Shown piece by piece: positions 1 to 8,434 of a stretch of 64,000 nt of DNA. Every line of letters starts with the position of its first letter. Positions within the stretch are counted from its first letter, which is position 1. Made by a program: the position numbers and the translations under genes. This DNA is from Actinomycetales bacterium. Lineage in GTDB: Bacteria; Actinomycetota; Actinomycetes; S36-B12; UBA5976. Below the pieces are notes generated by a model, which saw only the letters and a program-made list of their open reading frames with translations, ran no database searches and was not told the origin of the DNA. The stretch lies in contig JAIXQF010000004.1 in the NCBI GenBank assembly GCA_027484085.1, forward strand, positions 506,162 through 570,161, read 5' to 3'.

Positions 1-738
1 AACTGTGAAATCGTTCTTTCTAATGGTGACCAGATTCTCACGACTGCAGCGCCAGCTGGTCCAGCATTCGAAGCAGCCTCCATCGCTTGTGGCATGCGCG
101 CAGCTGATGGTGCAATCGAAGTTGTTCAGGTAACAGATGAAGGAATAAAGCTCGGAGTTATTGGAGATGCGACGCCAGTTGGCATTTGCGGCTCAGGACT
201 CGTGGACGCCGTTTATGTGTTGCATAAAGCGAAACTGATTGATGATTCTGGCCGATTTGTAACAGATGAAGAGGCATTGCAAATTGCCCCGCATCTAGCC
301 TCACGCCTTTTAACGCGCGAAGCTGGAGATCGAATTTTCGTTTTGCATTGGGATGGCGAAGAACCAACGGTTTACTTGTCGCAGCGCGATGTTCGGGAAT
401 TGCAATTTGCAAAAGCTTCGATCGCTACCGGTTGGAGACTTCTGCTTGAAGAAGTAGGGCTGGTTGACGAAGATGTCCAGCAAGTATTGCTCGCTGGCTC
501 ATTTGGTTCGTATCTTTCACCTGCATCGGCAATCGGCATCGGTCTAGTGCCAAAGCTTCCAGTCATGCGAATTGTTAGCGCTGGAAACGTTGCTGGTGAA
601 GGCGCAAAGATGGTTCTGCTTTCCAGTACGGAACGAAGCGGTGCAACCACGTTGCTTGATGAAGTTGATTACGTCGAGCTTTCAGATCGCCCAGATTTCA
701 ATGACAAGTTCTTCTTGGAGTTGGCACTTCCATCATGA
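1..738 (+). CDS. ASKHA-domain corrinoid activation protein (RACo/RamA-like, DUF4445), C-terminal part
   Basis: The reading frame is open from base 1, so only the last 245 residues are present and the start lies upstream of the window. The visible part is the C-terminal ASKHA-type ATPase domain of DUF4445 proteins: an AGPAFEGA-like stretch, ICGSG near visible residue 62, LAGSFGSY near 164, and a closing GNVAGEGAK glycine-rich segment. Members such as RACo, RamA and the cobalamin reactivator of split methionine synthases use ATP and an N-terminal 2Fe-2S domain (not visible here) to re-reduce inactive Co(II) corrinoid to Co(I). It overlaps the DUF1638 gene by ATGA, so they are translationally coupled. 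The family call is firm. The corrinoid partner is not visible and must lie upstream. Confidence 0.85.
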   Translation, partial: NCEIVLSNGDQILTTAAPAGPAFEAASIACGMRAADGAIEVVQVTDEGIKLGVIGDATPVGICGSGLVDAVYVLHKAKLIDDSGRFVTDEEALQIAPHLASRLLTREAGDRIFVLHWDGEEPTVYLSQRDVRELQFAKASIATGWRLLLEEVGLVDEDVQQVLLAGSFGSYLSPASAIGIGLVPKLPVMRIVSAGNVAGEGAKMVLLSSTERSGATTLLDEVDYVELSDRPDFNDKFFLELALPS

Positions 739-1328
739 GCGTCGCAGTTATAGCTTGTGGGGCATTAGCCGCCCATGTTCACGAGATTGCAGATCGACGT
801 AATCTCACCTTGCGAATTGAACCAATAAACCCAATGCTTCACAATCGACCAGAAGGCATCGCGCCTGAAGTTGAAAAAATGATTCTGGAATTGCAGCCCA
901 TCCACGAGCAGGTTGCAATTGCGTACGCAGACTGCGGTACTTATGGCGCCATTGATGAACTTTGCGATAAGTACCAAGTCTCTCGCTTGTCCGGTGACCA
1001 TTGCTATGACGTTTTTGCAACTGCCGAGAAAATGAAGGCAGAGTTTGAGGCAGTTCCAGGCACATACGTATTCACTGATTATTTGGTAAAAACATTTCGT
1101 CGTAGCGTAATGACGGAAATGGGACTGGATCGCTACCCAGAGTTACGTGATGACTACTTCCATTCGTACAAGCGCGTCTTATGGCTAGCTCAACATCAAA
1201 CCCCAGAACTTGAAGCAGCCGCGCATGATGCTGCTTCCTTAATCGGCCTACCGCTTGAGATAATTCAAGTAGGAGACCAGCACCTTGAAGAGCAATTAAT
1301 GAAACTAATTGGAGCGTCAAGTGAGTAA
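735..1328 (+). CDS. DUF1638 family protein
   Basis: A 197-residue cytosolic protein that starts at the ATG overlapping the stop of the ASKHA gene. Family hallmarks are ACGAL at the N-terminus, LHN near residue 35, YADCGTYG near residues 64-71 and GDHCYD near 87-92. The cysteines at 8, 67, 77 and 90 suggest a metal- or cofactor-binding role. DUF1638 genes occur beside corrinoid methyltransferase modules (MttB superfamily, corrinoid proteins, RACo-like activators) in methanogens, acetogens and Rhodobacteraceae, but no biochemical function is known to me. The operon position, between a corrinoid activator and a formate dehydrogenase, supports a C1 role. Its 3' end overlaps the next gene by 8 bp. 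Confidence 0.8.
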   Translation: MSVAVIACGALAAHVHEIADRRNLTLRIEPINPMLHNRPEGIAPEVEKMILELQPIHEQVAIAYADCGTYGAIDELCDKYQVSRLSGDHCYDVFATAEKMKAEFEAVPGTYVFTDYLVKTFRRSVMTEMGLDRYPELRDDYFHSYKRVLWLAQHQTPELEAAAHDAASLIGLPLEIIQVGDQHLEEQLMKLIGASSE

Positions 1329-1782
1329 TTACTCAGAAGAAAGCATTCTCAACTTCTTGGGACCTTACAAGGGAGAAGCCTCAGCTATTCTGCGCTCTTT
1401 GCAATTGGTGCAGGAGCTACTTGGCTATGTACCCGATAGCGCGCTGGATTTAATTGCCAAGAATTCCAACGTTTCCCGCGCTGAGGTTTATGGCGTATTC
1501 ACTTTTTACAGTGACTTCCGATCGACTCCGCCAGCCAAGGTTGTTGTAAAGGTGTGCGTTGCCGAAGCCTGCCAAGCATCTGGAAGCGCTCAACTAATTT
1601 CTGAATTGCACGACAAGGGGTATGACATCCATAAGGGAAACATCAAGGATGACATTCAAATGGAGCAAACATTTTGTCTAGGAAATTGTGCGCTTGGCCC
1701 CTCGGCAATGGTTAATGGTGCACCGATTGGCAGAGCCACATGCGAGCGGATCTTTTCGGCAACATCAGCGGTGACAGCATGA
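1321..1782 (+). CDS. fdsG: NAD-dependent formate dehydrogenase gamma subunit (NuoE-like)
   Basis: A 153-residue thioredoxin-fold 2Fe-2S protein of the NuoE/FdsG type. The four cluster cysteines are visible as C79-x4-C84 and C119-x3-C123 (CVAEAC and CLGNC), and the usual N-terminal helical region with VYGVFTFY is present. I chose the GTG at 1321 because GGAG lies 6 bases upstream; a TTG 12 bases earlier is the alternative. In cytosolic Fds-type formate dehydrogenases this subunit sits beside the NAD/FMN subunit and extends the electron path. The stop overlaps the next start (ATGA), giving tight coupling with fdsB. Confidence 0.9.
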   Translation: MSNYSEESILNFLGPYKGEASAILRSLQLVQELLGYVPDSALDLIAKNSNVSRAEVYGVFTFYSDFRSTPPAKVVVKVCVAEACQASGSAQLISELHDKGYDIHKGNIKDDIQMEQTFCLGNCALGPSAMVNGAPIGRATCERIFSATSAVTA

Positions 1783-3323
1783 CAAAAGTTTTCGTGCCAA
1801 TGGATTCGGCAGCCCTATCAATGGGAGCAAATGAAGTCGCTCAGGCGATTTCCGAGCACGCTGCTAAAAATGGACTTGACGTAACAATCGTTCGAAATGG
1901 TTCCCGGGGAATGCTTTGGCTCGAGCCACTGGTAGAAGTCGAAACCCCTGCCGGACGAGTTGGTTATGCAAATGTTTCTGCTGATCAAATTCCAGAACTC
2001 CTTTCAGCTGGTCTGCTTAATGGCGATTCCCATGATTCGTGCCTTGGAATTGTTGAAGAATTAGAGATTTTAAGGAATCAAACCCGCATCACGTTCGCTC
2101 GTGTGGGCATTATTGATCCGCTTTCGTTAGTTGAGTATGAATCACACGGTGGCCTTAAAGGTTTACGAAATGCAATAGCCATGTCACCTGCTCAGGTAGT
2201 GGCTGAGGTAACTGATTCGGGGTTGCGCGGCCGTGGTGGTGCTGGCTTCCCGGCTGGAATTAAGTGGAACACAGTACTTAACACCGAATCTGATCAGAAA
2301 TACATCTGTTGTAATGCTGACGAAGGTGACAGCGGAACTTTTGCTGATCGAATGCTGATGGAGGGCGATCCATTCACTTTGATCGAAGGCATGATCATTG
2401 CTGGAATCGCTGTCGGTGCAACAGAGGGTTTGATTTACGTCAGGTCTGAATACCCACATGCCATTGATGTATTGAATCAAGCAATTGCGATTGCGAATGA
2501 AAACAAATTGCTGGGCGATTCCGTGTTGGGCTCCGGGTTCAAATTCAAACTAGAAGTTCGAGTTGGTGCGGGTAGCTACGTTTGTGGTGAAGAAACTGCA
2601 ATGTTGGAAAGCCTAGAAGGCAAGCGTGGAATGGTTCGGGCCAAGCCACCTATTCCTGCACTAGTTGGTTTGTTTGGAAAACCAACTGTCATCAACAATG
2701 TGATGACCCTGGCAGCAGTGCCGATGATTTTGGCAGATGGTGCCGCTTCTTATCAAACTTTTGGAGTAGATCGCTCTCGCGGCACTCAAGTCTTCCAACT
2801 CGCAGGCAACATCTTGCGCGGCGGAATTGTGGAGCTCCCGTTTGGCATCACGCTAGGTGAGCTTGTAGACACAATCGGTGGTGGAACTTACAGCGGACGT
2901 CCAATTAAGACGGTTCAAATCGGGGGACCGCTTGGCGCTTACCTTGGAACTGAATCTTGGGATGTTCAGATGGGCTATGAATCGTTAGCCGAAGTTGGTG
3001 GAATGTTGGGCCACGGCGGCATCGTAGTTTTTGATGACACCGTAAACATGGCAAAACAAGCCCGCTTTGCAATGGAATTCTGTGCTGAAGAATCATGTGG
3101 CAAGTGCACACCATGTCGCATTGGGTCTACTCGAGGCGTGGAAGTTATTGATCGCATTGTTGCCGGTGAGGATCAGGCTAAGAACTTGGAACTACTCGAG
3201 GATCTTTGTGAAGTTATGACTGATGGCTCATTATGTGCAATGGGTGGATTGACACCACTTCCAGTTCGAAGCGCACTCAAGTTATTTCCTGCCGATTTTG
3301 GTATAAAAGTAGAGGTGAAGTGA
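1779..3323 (+). CDS. fdsB: NAD-dependent formate dehydrogenase beta subunit (NuoF-like, FMN/NAD binding)
   Basis: A 514-residue NuoF homologue that reduces NAD+ with electrons from formate. An N-terminal segment of about 100 residues precedes the core, as in other Fds/Hox diaphorase subunits. The FMN/NAD glycine-rich loop GRGGAGFPAG is at 151-160, the NADEGDSGTF signature follows, then GSYVCGEET. The N3-type 4Fe-4S cluster is held by C440-x2-C443-x2-C446 and C486. The start is the ATG overlapping the fdsG stop. The absence of any membrane-subunit genes nearby argues against respiratory complex I. Confidence 0.92.
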   Translation: MTKVFVPMDSAALSMGANEVAQAISEHAAKNGLDVTIVRNGSRGMLWLEPLVEVETPAGRVGYANVSADQIPELLSAGLLNGDSHDSCLGIVEELEILRNQTRITFARVGIIDPLSLVEYESHGGLKGLRNAIAMSPAQVVAEVTDSGLRGRGGAGFPAGIKWNTVLNTESDQKYICCNADEGDSGTFADRMLMEGDPFTLIEGMIIAGIAVGATEGLIYVRSEYPHAIDVLNQAIAIANENKLLGDSVLGSGFKFKLEVRVGAGSYVCGEETAMLESLEGKRGMVRAKPPIPALVGLFGKPTVINNVMTLAAVPMILADGAASYQTFGVDRSRGTQVFQLAGNILRGGIVELPFGITLGELVDTIGGGTYSGRPIKTVQIGGPLGAYLGTESWDVQMGYESLAEVGGMLGHGGIVVFDDTVNMAKQARFAMEFCAEESCGKCTPCRIGSTRGVEVIDRIVAGEDQAKNLELLEDLCEVMTDGSLCAMGGLTPLPVRSALKLFPADFGIKVEVK

Positions 3324-6172
3324 TGACAATACTTTCAGATCCACGAGGCACAATGCCGATGCGTTCTGGCATCGGGGAAGCCGATTACGGCACTCCAAAA
3401 TCAACTTCTGACGTCATGGTCAGTGTGACTATCGACGGTGAAACTCACGTAGTTCCTGAAGGCACTTCCGTAATGCGCGCGGCTGGTGAAGCAGGTTGCG
3501 ACATTCCAAAGCTTTGTGCCACTGATTCACTTCAGCCATTTGGCTCTTGCCGAATGTGCATCATTGAAATCGATGGTCGTCGCGGCACTCCAGCTTCGTG
3601 CACCACACCTGTTGAAGACGGCATGGTCGTTCGCACCCAAACTGCAAAAGTTGCCAAACTTCGCAAGAACGTAATGGAGCTTTACATTTCCGACCACCCA
3701 CTTGATTGCTTGACTTGCTCAGCAAATGGTGACTGTGAACTTCAAGACATGGCTGGCGTAGCTGGTCTTCGTGAAGTTCGGTACGGAATGGACGGCAAAA
3801 ACCACTTAGATGCTCCTACTGATTCGTCTAACCCATACTTTTCATTCGATGAAAGTAAGTGCATCGTCTGTAATCGCTGTGTCAGAGCCTGTGATGAAGT
3901 CCAAGGCACACTTGCACTCACTATCGAAGGTCGCGGCTTCAATTCCAAGGTAAGTCCAGGTGGCCTGAACTTCCTTTCGAGTGAATGTGTTTCCTGTGGT
4001 GCTTGCGTCCAGGCTTGCCCAACTGCGACTTTGCAAGAAAAGTCTGTTATCGATCTAGGTATGCCAACTCGCACTGTTCAAACAACATGTGCGTATTGCG
4101 GTGTCGGATGCTCGTTCAATGCCGAACTACGTGGCGATGAGTTGGTGCGCATGGTTCCAACTAAGACTGGTGGCGCAAATGAAGGCCATAGTTGCGTAAA
4201 GGGCCGATTCGCATGGGGCTATGCCTCACACTCCGATCGGATCACAAAGCCAATGCTTCGCGAAAAGATCACTGATGAATGGCGCGAAGTTTCGTGGGAT
4301 GAAGCAATTCAATACACAGCAACCAAGTTAAAGGCGATTCAAGAAAAGTACGGCGACAACAGCATTGGTGGCATCACGTCATCCCGTTGTACCAACGAAG
4401 AAATCTTCGTAGTTCAGAAAATGATCCGCGCAGCGTTCGGAAATAACAATGTTGATACTTGTGCGAGAGTTTGCCATTCGCCGACTGGCTATGGCCTGAG
4501 CACCACTTATGGCACGTCAGCTGGTACGCAGGACTTTAAGTCCGTTGCGAATTCAGATGTAATTGTTGTTATTGGCGCTAATCCAACCGACGCGCATCCG
4601 GTATTTGCATCCCGCATGAAGCGCCGTATCCGTGAAGGCGCGAACTTAATCGTCATTGATCCACGCAAAATCGACCTGGTTGAATCTGCACACATCAAGG
4701 CCGATCACCACTTGCAGCTACAGCCAGGTACCAACGTTGCTGTCATCAATGCCATTGCACATGTAATCGCAACTGAAGGCTTAATTGACGAAGAATTCGT
4801 GGCAGAGCGATGCGATCCAGGTCCGTTCAATCGCTGGCGCAAATTCATTGAGCTTCCAGAAAACAGCCCAGAAGTTGTTGAAGCGCAATCGGGTGTGCCA
4901 GCCGAAACAATTCGTCAAGCAGCTCGCCTTTACGCAACTGGCAAGAATGCAGCCATTTATTACGGCTTAGGCGTTACCGAGCATTCCCAAGGTTCAACCA
5001 TGGTTATGGGTATGGCTAACTTGGCTATGGCAACTGGCAACATCGGTCGCGATGGTGTTGGTGTCAACCCACTTCGTGGACAGAACAACGTTCAGGGTGC
5101 TTGCGATATGGGCTCATTCCCACATGAACTATCGGGCTACCGCCACGTATCTGACAATGCAGTCCGCGAGCAATTTGAAATGCTTTGGGATGTAAAGCTG
5201 ATGTCTGATCCAGGCATGCGAATTCCAAACATGTTCGATAACGCAATCTCCGGAGAATTCCGTGGTTTGTTTGTGCACGGCGAAGACATTGCACAATCCG
5301 ATCCAAACACTAAGCATGTTGAGCATGCATTGACTTCGATGGATCTTGTGGTTGTTCAGGATTTGTTCCTAAATGAAACTTCAAAATTTGCACACGTATT
5401 CTTGCCAGGTACTTCATTCTTGGAAAAGGATGGAACTTTTACTAATGCCGAACGTCGTATCAACCGAGTTCGCCCAGTAATGGCTGCCAAGAACGGCAAA
5501 CAAGAGTGGCAAATCATTTGTGAGTTGGCTCAGGCTATGGGCTATGAAATGCATTACGACAATGCCGCTCAAATCATGGATGAGATTGCCGCGATCACTC
5601 CAACTTTCAAGGGCGTGAGCTTTGCCATGCTGGATGAGGTTGGAAGTGTGCAGTGGCCATGTAATGATGCAGCGCCAACCGGAACTCCGATCATGCACGT
5701 AGATGGTTTCGTTCGCGGCCAGGGTCAATTCATGGAGACACCATTTGTCCCGACTGAAGAACGCTCGAATCGTAAGTTCCCGTTATTGCTTACAACAGGT
5801 CGTATCTTGAGTCAGTACAACGTAGGCGCACAGACTCGTAGAACTGCAAACGTCACTTGGCATCCAGAGGACATCTTGGAAATCCATGAATCCGACGCAG
5901 CGTTACGCGGAATTGTGGATGGTCAGAAAATTGCAGTATCAAGTCGCATCGGTGAAACTATCCTCACGGCTTTGGTGAGCGAACGAGTTCCTGCTGGCGT
6001 GGTACACACTACTTTCCACCACCCAACTAGTGGAGCCAACGTTGTGACTACTGAGTATTCAGACTGGGCTACAAACTGTCCAGAGTTCAAGGTAACGGCT
6101 GTTGAGATTCGTCCAGCAGATTCAAGCGCGGCACCAACCAACACGCTTGAATCAGTTTTGACCAAGGCTTAA
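3323..6172 (+). CDS. fdsA: NAD-dependent formate dehydrogenase alpha subunit (molybdenum, cysteine type)
   Basis: A 949-residue catalytic subunit that oxidises formate to CO2 at a bis-MGD molybdenum centre. From the N-terminus it has a plant-type 2Fe-2S domain, the NuoG-like His/Cys cluster (DHPLDCLTC...CELQ), two ferredoxin 4Fe-4S sites (CIVCNRCVRAC, CVSCGACVQACP), the 4Fe-4S site of the Mo domain (C256-x2-C259-x3-C263), and then the catalytic domain. The metal ligand is C384 followed by H385 (RVCHSPTG), encoded TGC, so it is not a selenoprotein; the equivalent in Rhodobacter capsulatus is C386. The ATG at 3323 touches the fdsB stop and has AGAGGTG upstream. Molybdenum rather than tungsten is inferred from the adjacent moeA and mobA-like genes. 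Confidence 0.95.
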   Translation: MTILSDPRGTMPMRSGIGEADYGTPKSTSDVMVSVTIDGETHVVPEGTSVMRAAGEAGCDIPKLCATDSLQPFGSCRMCIIEIDGRRGTPASCTTPVEDGMVVRTQTAKVAKLRKNVMELYISDHPLDCLTCSANGDCELQDMAGVAGLREVRYGMDGKNHLDAPTDSSNPYFSFDESKCIVCNRCVRACDEVQGTLALTIEGRGFNSKVSPGGLNFLSSECVSCGACVQACPTATLQEKSVIDLGMPTRTVQTTCAYCGVGCSFNAELRGDELVRMVPTKTGGANEGHSCVKGRFAWGYASHSDRITKPMLREKITDEWREVSWDEAIQYTATKLKAIQEKYGDNSIGGITSSRCTNEEIFVVQKMIRAAFGNNNVDTCARVCHSPTGYGLSTTYGTSAGTQDFKSVANSDVIVVIGANPTDAHPVFASRMKRRIREGANLIVIDPRKIDLVESAHIKADHHLQLQPGTNVAVINAIAHVIATEGLIDEEFVAERCDPGPFNRWRKFIELPENSPEVVEAQSGVPAETIRQAARLYATGKNAAIYYGLGVTEHSQGSTMVMGMANLAMATGNIGRDGVGVNPLRGQNNVQGACDMGSFPHELSGYRHVSDNAVREQFEMLWDVKLMSDPGMRIPNMFDNAISGEFRGLFVHGEDIAQSDPNTKHVEHALTSMDLVVVQDLFLNETSKFAHVFLPGTSFLEKDGTFTNAERRINRVRPVMAAKNGKQEWQIICELAQAMGYEMHYDNAAQIMDEIAAITPTFKGVSFAMLDEVGSVQWPCNDAAPTGTPIMHVDGFVRGQGQFMETPFVPTEERSNRKFPLLLTTGRILSQYNVGAQTRRTANVTWHPEDILEIHESDAALRGIVDGQKIAVSSRIGETILTALVSERVPAGVVHTTFHHPTSGANVVTTEYSDWATNCPEFKVTAVEIRPADSSAAPTNTLESVLTKA

Positions 6173-6174
6173 CC

Positions 6175-6390
6175 GTGGATATTTCAATTCTGACTCGAAT
6201 GGCTGGTGACATTGAACGAAATGTCCCCATACATGAAGAGACCTACTTGAGAATCTCTGAGCACTTGGTTAAGTTCTGGACGCCAAAGATGCGTTCCGAC
6301 TTTTACAAACACGTCACAGCTAATCGTGAAGACTTTAGCGAGACTTTGAATAAAGTCGTTGATGAACTTCGCGCGAAAGCGAATGCTTAG
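6175..6390 (+). CDS. fdsD: Formate dehydrogenase delta subunit (FdsD)
   Basis: A 71-residue protein starting with GTG two bases after fdsA. It carries the FdsD signature: an N-terminal LxRMAxxI segment, then EHLVKFWTPKMRxxFxxH. FdsD is the small subunit found only with Fds-type NAD-linked formate dehydrogenases and is needed for the active complex. Its presence settles the identity of the operon. It ends convergently with moeA, overlapping it by 4 bp, and no obvious hairpin terminator lies between them. Confidence 0.88.
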   Translation: MDISILTRMAGDIERNVPIHEETYLRISEHLVKFWTPKMRSDFYKHVTANREDFSETLNKVVDELRAKANA

Positions 6391-7559
6391 TTAACTCGCC
6401 ACGGAAGTGGAAGTACGCGGATCAAAGTGCCAGCAGGGTTTTCACCTGGTGACACAACTCCAAGTCCATCTGCCTGGGAGAGCCCACGCAACATCGCCGA
6501 GCCACGGAACTCAGTAATTTCGGCAACGCCTGACGATAAAACAACTGGAACTACTCGGGTTCGGTCACAAGCAAATACCTTAGCAAGTGGGACTTTTGCC
6601 ATGCGATACTCAGTTTGCCCAGACAGTCCACGCAATGCTGGCGCTACAACTGTCAAAAAACTTACGAGGGCAGCAAGCGGATTACCTGGCAGCCCTGCAA
6701 CGAGTTTTCCATCAGGAAGTTTGGCTAGAAGCGTGGGATGACCAGGGCGCATCTGGATTTCGCTAACTATGTATTGTGCGTCTAGTTCTGAGAGCGCAGC
6801 CCGCAGGTAATCATGCTCCCCGAAAGAACTGCCGCCTGTAACAATGACAATGTCACCATCGGCAGTTTTGATGGCTGCTAGAAGTTTGGCTAGATCATCA
6901 TCACAATTAACACTTGAACTAACATTTGCACCTAGGTACTGCGCCCACGGCGTGACTTGCACTGAAAGTGAATCACGAATTTGACCAGGGCCAGGCGTGC
7001 CAGATGAAGCCAATTCACTTCCTGTAACCACTACGGTTACAACGGGCTGCGGGTAAACCAAAACATCATCGATAGCTGAACTTGCAGCCAACCCAGCGAT
7101 TGCTGGCGTGAGAAGGTTCCCAGCTGTGGAAATTGTTTCGCCTGTAAGCGCCTCATCACCAGGTTTACGAATGTGTTGCCCGGGAGTGAAGGAACTCTTG
7201 CTTGCCACATCTCCGTCAAACAATGTTGCCAATTCTTGTGGAATCACAAATGCAGCATGAGGAGGTAGGTGAGCTCCGGTACTTACTTTCAGTGCACATC
7301 CAGACTCGAGGTATGGCAAGAAACTTCCCGCGTGCAATTCGCCCACTATTCGCCATGGTCCTAGTCCAAAAACTGCGTAGCCATCCATCATCGCGGTATG
7401 AGCAGGTGGTAAATCGATGCCTGAAGTTAAATCTTGGGCCAGCACTTTGTTGATGGCTTCAGCCAGTGGCAACTTGATCGCCGGTTTTGGCGCGACCGAT
7501 TCGAAGCTAAGTGCAACAGCGGAGTCCCATTCCACATTGTGATTCATCTCCGCTGTCAT
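6387..7559 (-). CDS. moeA: Molybdopterin molybdenumtransferase
   Basis: MoeA inserts molybdate into adenylylated molybdopterin. Features seen are the N-terminal DLPPAHTAMMDGYAV region, the central VTGGSSFGEHDYL motif of the MPT-binding domain, and the C-terminal PGNPLAALVSF motif. Several ATG starts are possible (7565, 7559, 7550). I take 7559 because a TAGATT -10-like box ends 6 bases upstream, which would suit a leaderless message; there is no convincing Shine-Dalgarno sequence. About 390 residues, normal for the family. It is divergent from the MobA fusion gene and convergent with the formate dehydrogenase operon it presumably supports. Confidence 0.9.
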   Translation of the reverse strand: MTAEMNHNVEWDSAVALSFESVAPKPAIKLPLAEAINKVLAQDLTSGIDLPPAHTAMMDGYAVFGLGPWRIVGELHAGSFLPYLESGCALKVSTGAHLPPHAAFVIPQELATLFDGDVASKSSFTPGQHIRKPGDEALTGETISTAGNLLTPAIAGLAASSAIDDVLVYPQPVVTVVVTGSELASSGTPGPGQIRDSLSVQVTPWAQYLGANVSSSVNCDDDLAKLLAAIKTADGDIVIVTGGSSFGEHDYLRAALSELDAQYIVSEIQMRPGHPTLLAKLPDGKLVAGLPGNPLAALVSFLTVVAPALRGLSGQTEYRMAKVPLAKVFACDRTRVVPVVLSSGVAEITEFRGSAMLRGLSQADGLGVVSPGENPAGTLIRVLPLPWRVN

Positions 7560-7564
7560 ATACA

Positions 7565-7571
7565 TAATCTA
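7565..7571. promoter_or_regulatory. Possible two-way -10 element between moeA and the mobA fusion
   Basis: The bases TAATCTA read TAGATTA on the other strand, so each strand offers a TAnnnT -10 box. The boxes end about 6 bases before ATG 7559 (minus) and 9 bases before ATG 7580 (plus). The space between the genes is too short for ordinary leaders, so leaderless transcription both ways is plausible. This is inference from spacing only. Confidence 0.3.
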
Positions 7572-7579
7572 CCGAACCC

Positions 7580-8434
7580 ATGCCATGCTTTATAACTATG
7601 AGCGAGGTAACTGAATCAATTCCAGATTCGATCGTTGTTGCAGGCGGTAAGGCCGCACGCATGGGCGGCTTAGACAAGGTAATGCTCCCGCTAGGGCTCA
7701 TGGGAAGCGCATTGCTTACAGAAGTGATTAATGCCTGCCCTGGAAAAGTTTTTATTGTTGGCTCACGTCGTGAGTTAGACATAGCAGGAAATGGGAATGT
7801 GAATTGGGTTCCCGACTTAAATCCAGGCGGGGGACCAGCGGCTGGGATTTGGTCAGCTCTGAAAAGTGTTTCTACTGAGTATGTTTTCATCTCAGCAGCA
7901 GATCAAACGCTCTCAATTGAGAACGTTTCGAAAGTCATTACTGCCGCTCAGAGCCATGATGGAGCTTGGGCCATTCGATCCGATGGTAGCGGGCAGCCTT
8001 TGTGCGCCTGCGTGCGGACAGAGCTGTTGCAGGAATTACTTGAACCAACGCAGGGAATAAATCAGTCTCCGCTGCGACTACTTTCCACACTCAACATGGT
8101 CGGTGTGACAGTAAGTCCGGATCAAGTCGTTGACTTCGATACATGGCAAGATGTTTCTAAGGCAATTAAGGAAAGCGATGCAATGGATCAAGTAACTCAA
8201 ATGTGGCTGGCACGCGTAGCAACTTTACTGGATGTTGATCAACACGAAATGCTGACTTCCGAATTACTTGACCTAACTCGTGAAGTTGCACATGGTGTTG
8301 AAAGAAAATCTGCACCACTTACTACTTTCCTTCTTGGTTACGCAGCCGGCAAAGATTCTTTAAAGCACGAAGAAGTAAGTAAGTTAATCGAAGCAGTTTC
8401 AAACGCAGTAACAGAGTGGCAGATCGTTGACTAG
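7580..8434 (+). CDS. MobA-like NTP transferase fused to a DUF6457 domain
   Basis: A 284-residue protein. Residues 15-190 are a MobA-type molybdenum cofactor guanylyltransferase domain: VVAGGKAARMGGLDK is the nucleotide-binding loop, PDLNPGGGPAAGI follows, and SAADQ replaces the usual metal-binding AxDxP. Residues 200-284 match DUF6457 (LTREVAHGVERKSAPLTTF, GYAAG), a helical domain of unknown role often encoded with Mo-enzyme genes in actinobacteria. The product would make the guanylyl form of the cofactor needed by formate dehydrogenase. The start may be ATG 7580 or ATG 7598; neither has a clear ribosome site. It overlaps fdhD by about 8 bp if fdhD starts at TTG. Confidence 0.8.
   Translation: MPCFITMSEVTESIPDSIVVAGGKAARMGGLDKVMLPLGLMGSALLTEVINACPGKVFIVGSRRELDIAGNGNVNWVPDLNPGGGPAAGIWSALKSVSTEYVFISAADQTLSIENVSKVITAAQSHDGAWAIRSDGSGQPLCACVRTELLQELLEPTQGINQSPLRLLSTLNMVGVTVSPDQVVDFDTWQDVSKAIKESDAMDQVTQMWLARVATLLDVDQHEMLTSELLDLTREVAHGVERKSAPLTTFLLGYAAGKDSLKHEEVSKLIEAVSNAVTEWQIVD

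Noticed and set aside
4472-4474. Selenocysteine formate dehydrogenase
   Set aside because: The active-site codon is TGC (Cys384), not in-frame TGA.
1321-6172. NuoE/F/G-like order read as part of respiratory complex I
   Set aside because: There are no membrane nuo genes, the alpha subunit has the formate dehydrogenase RVCH active site, and FdsD follows.
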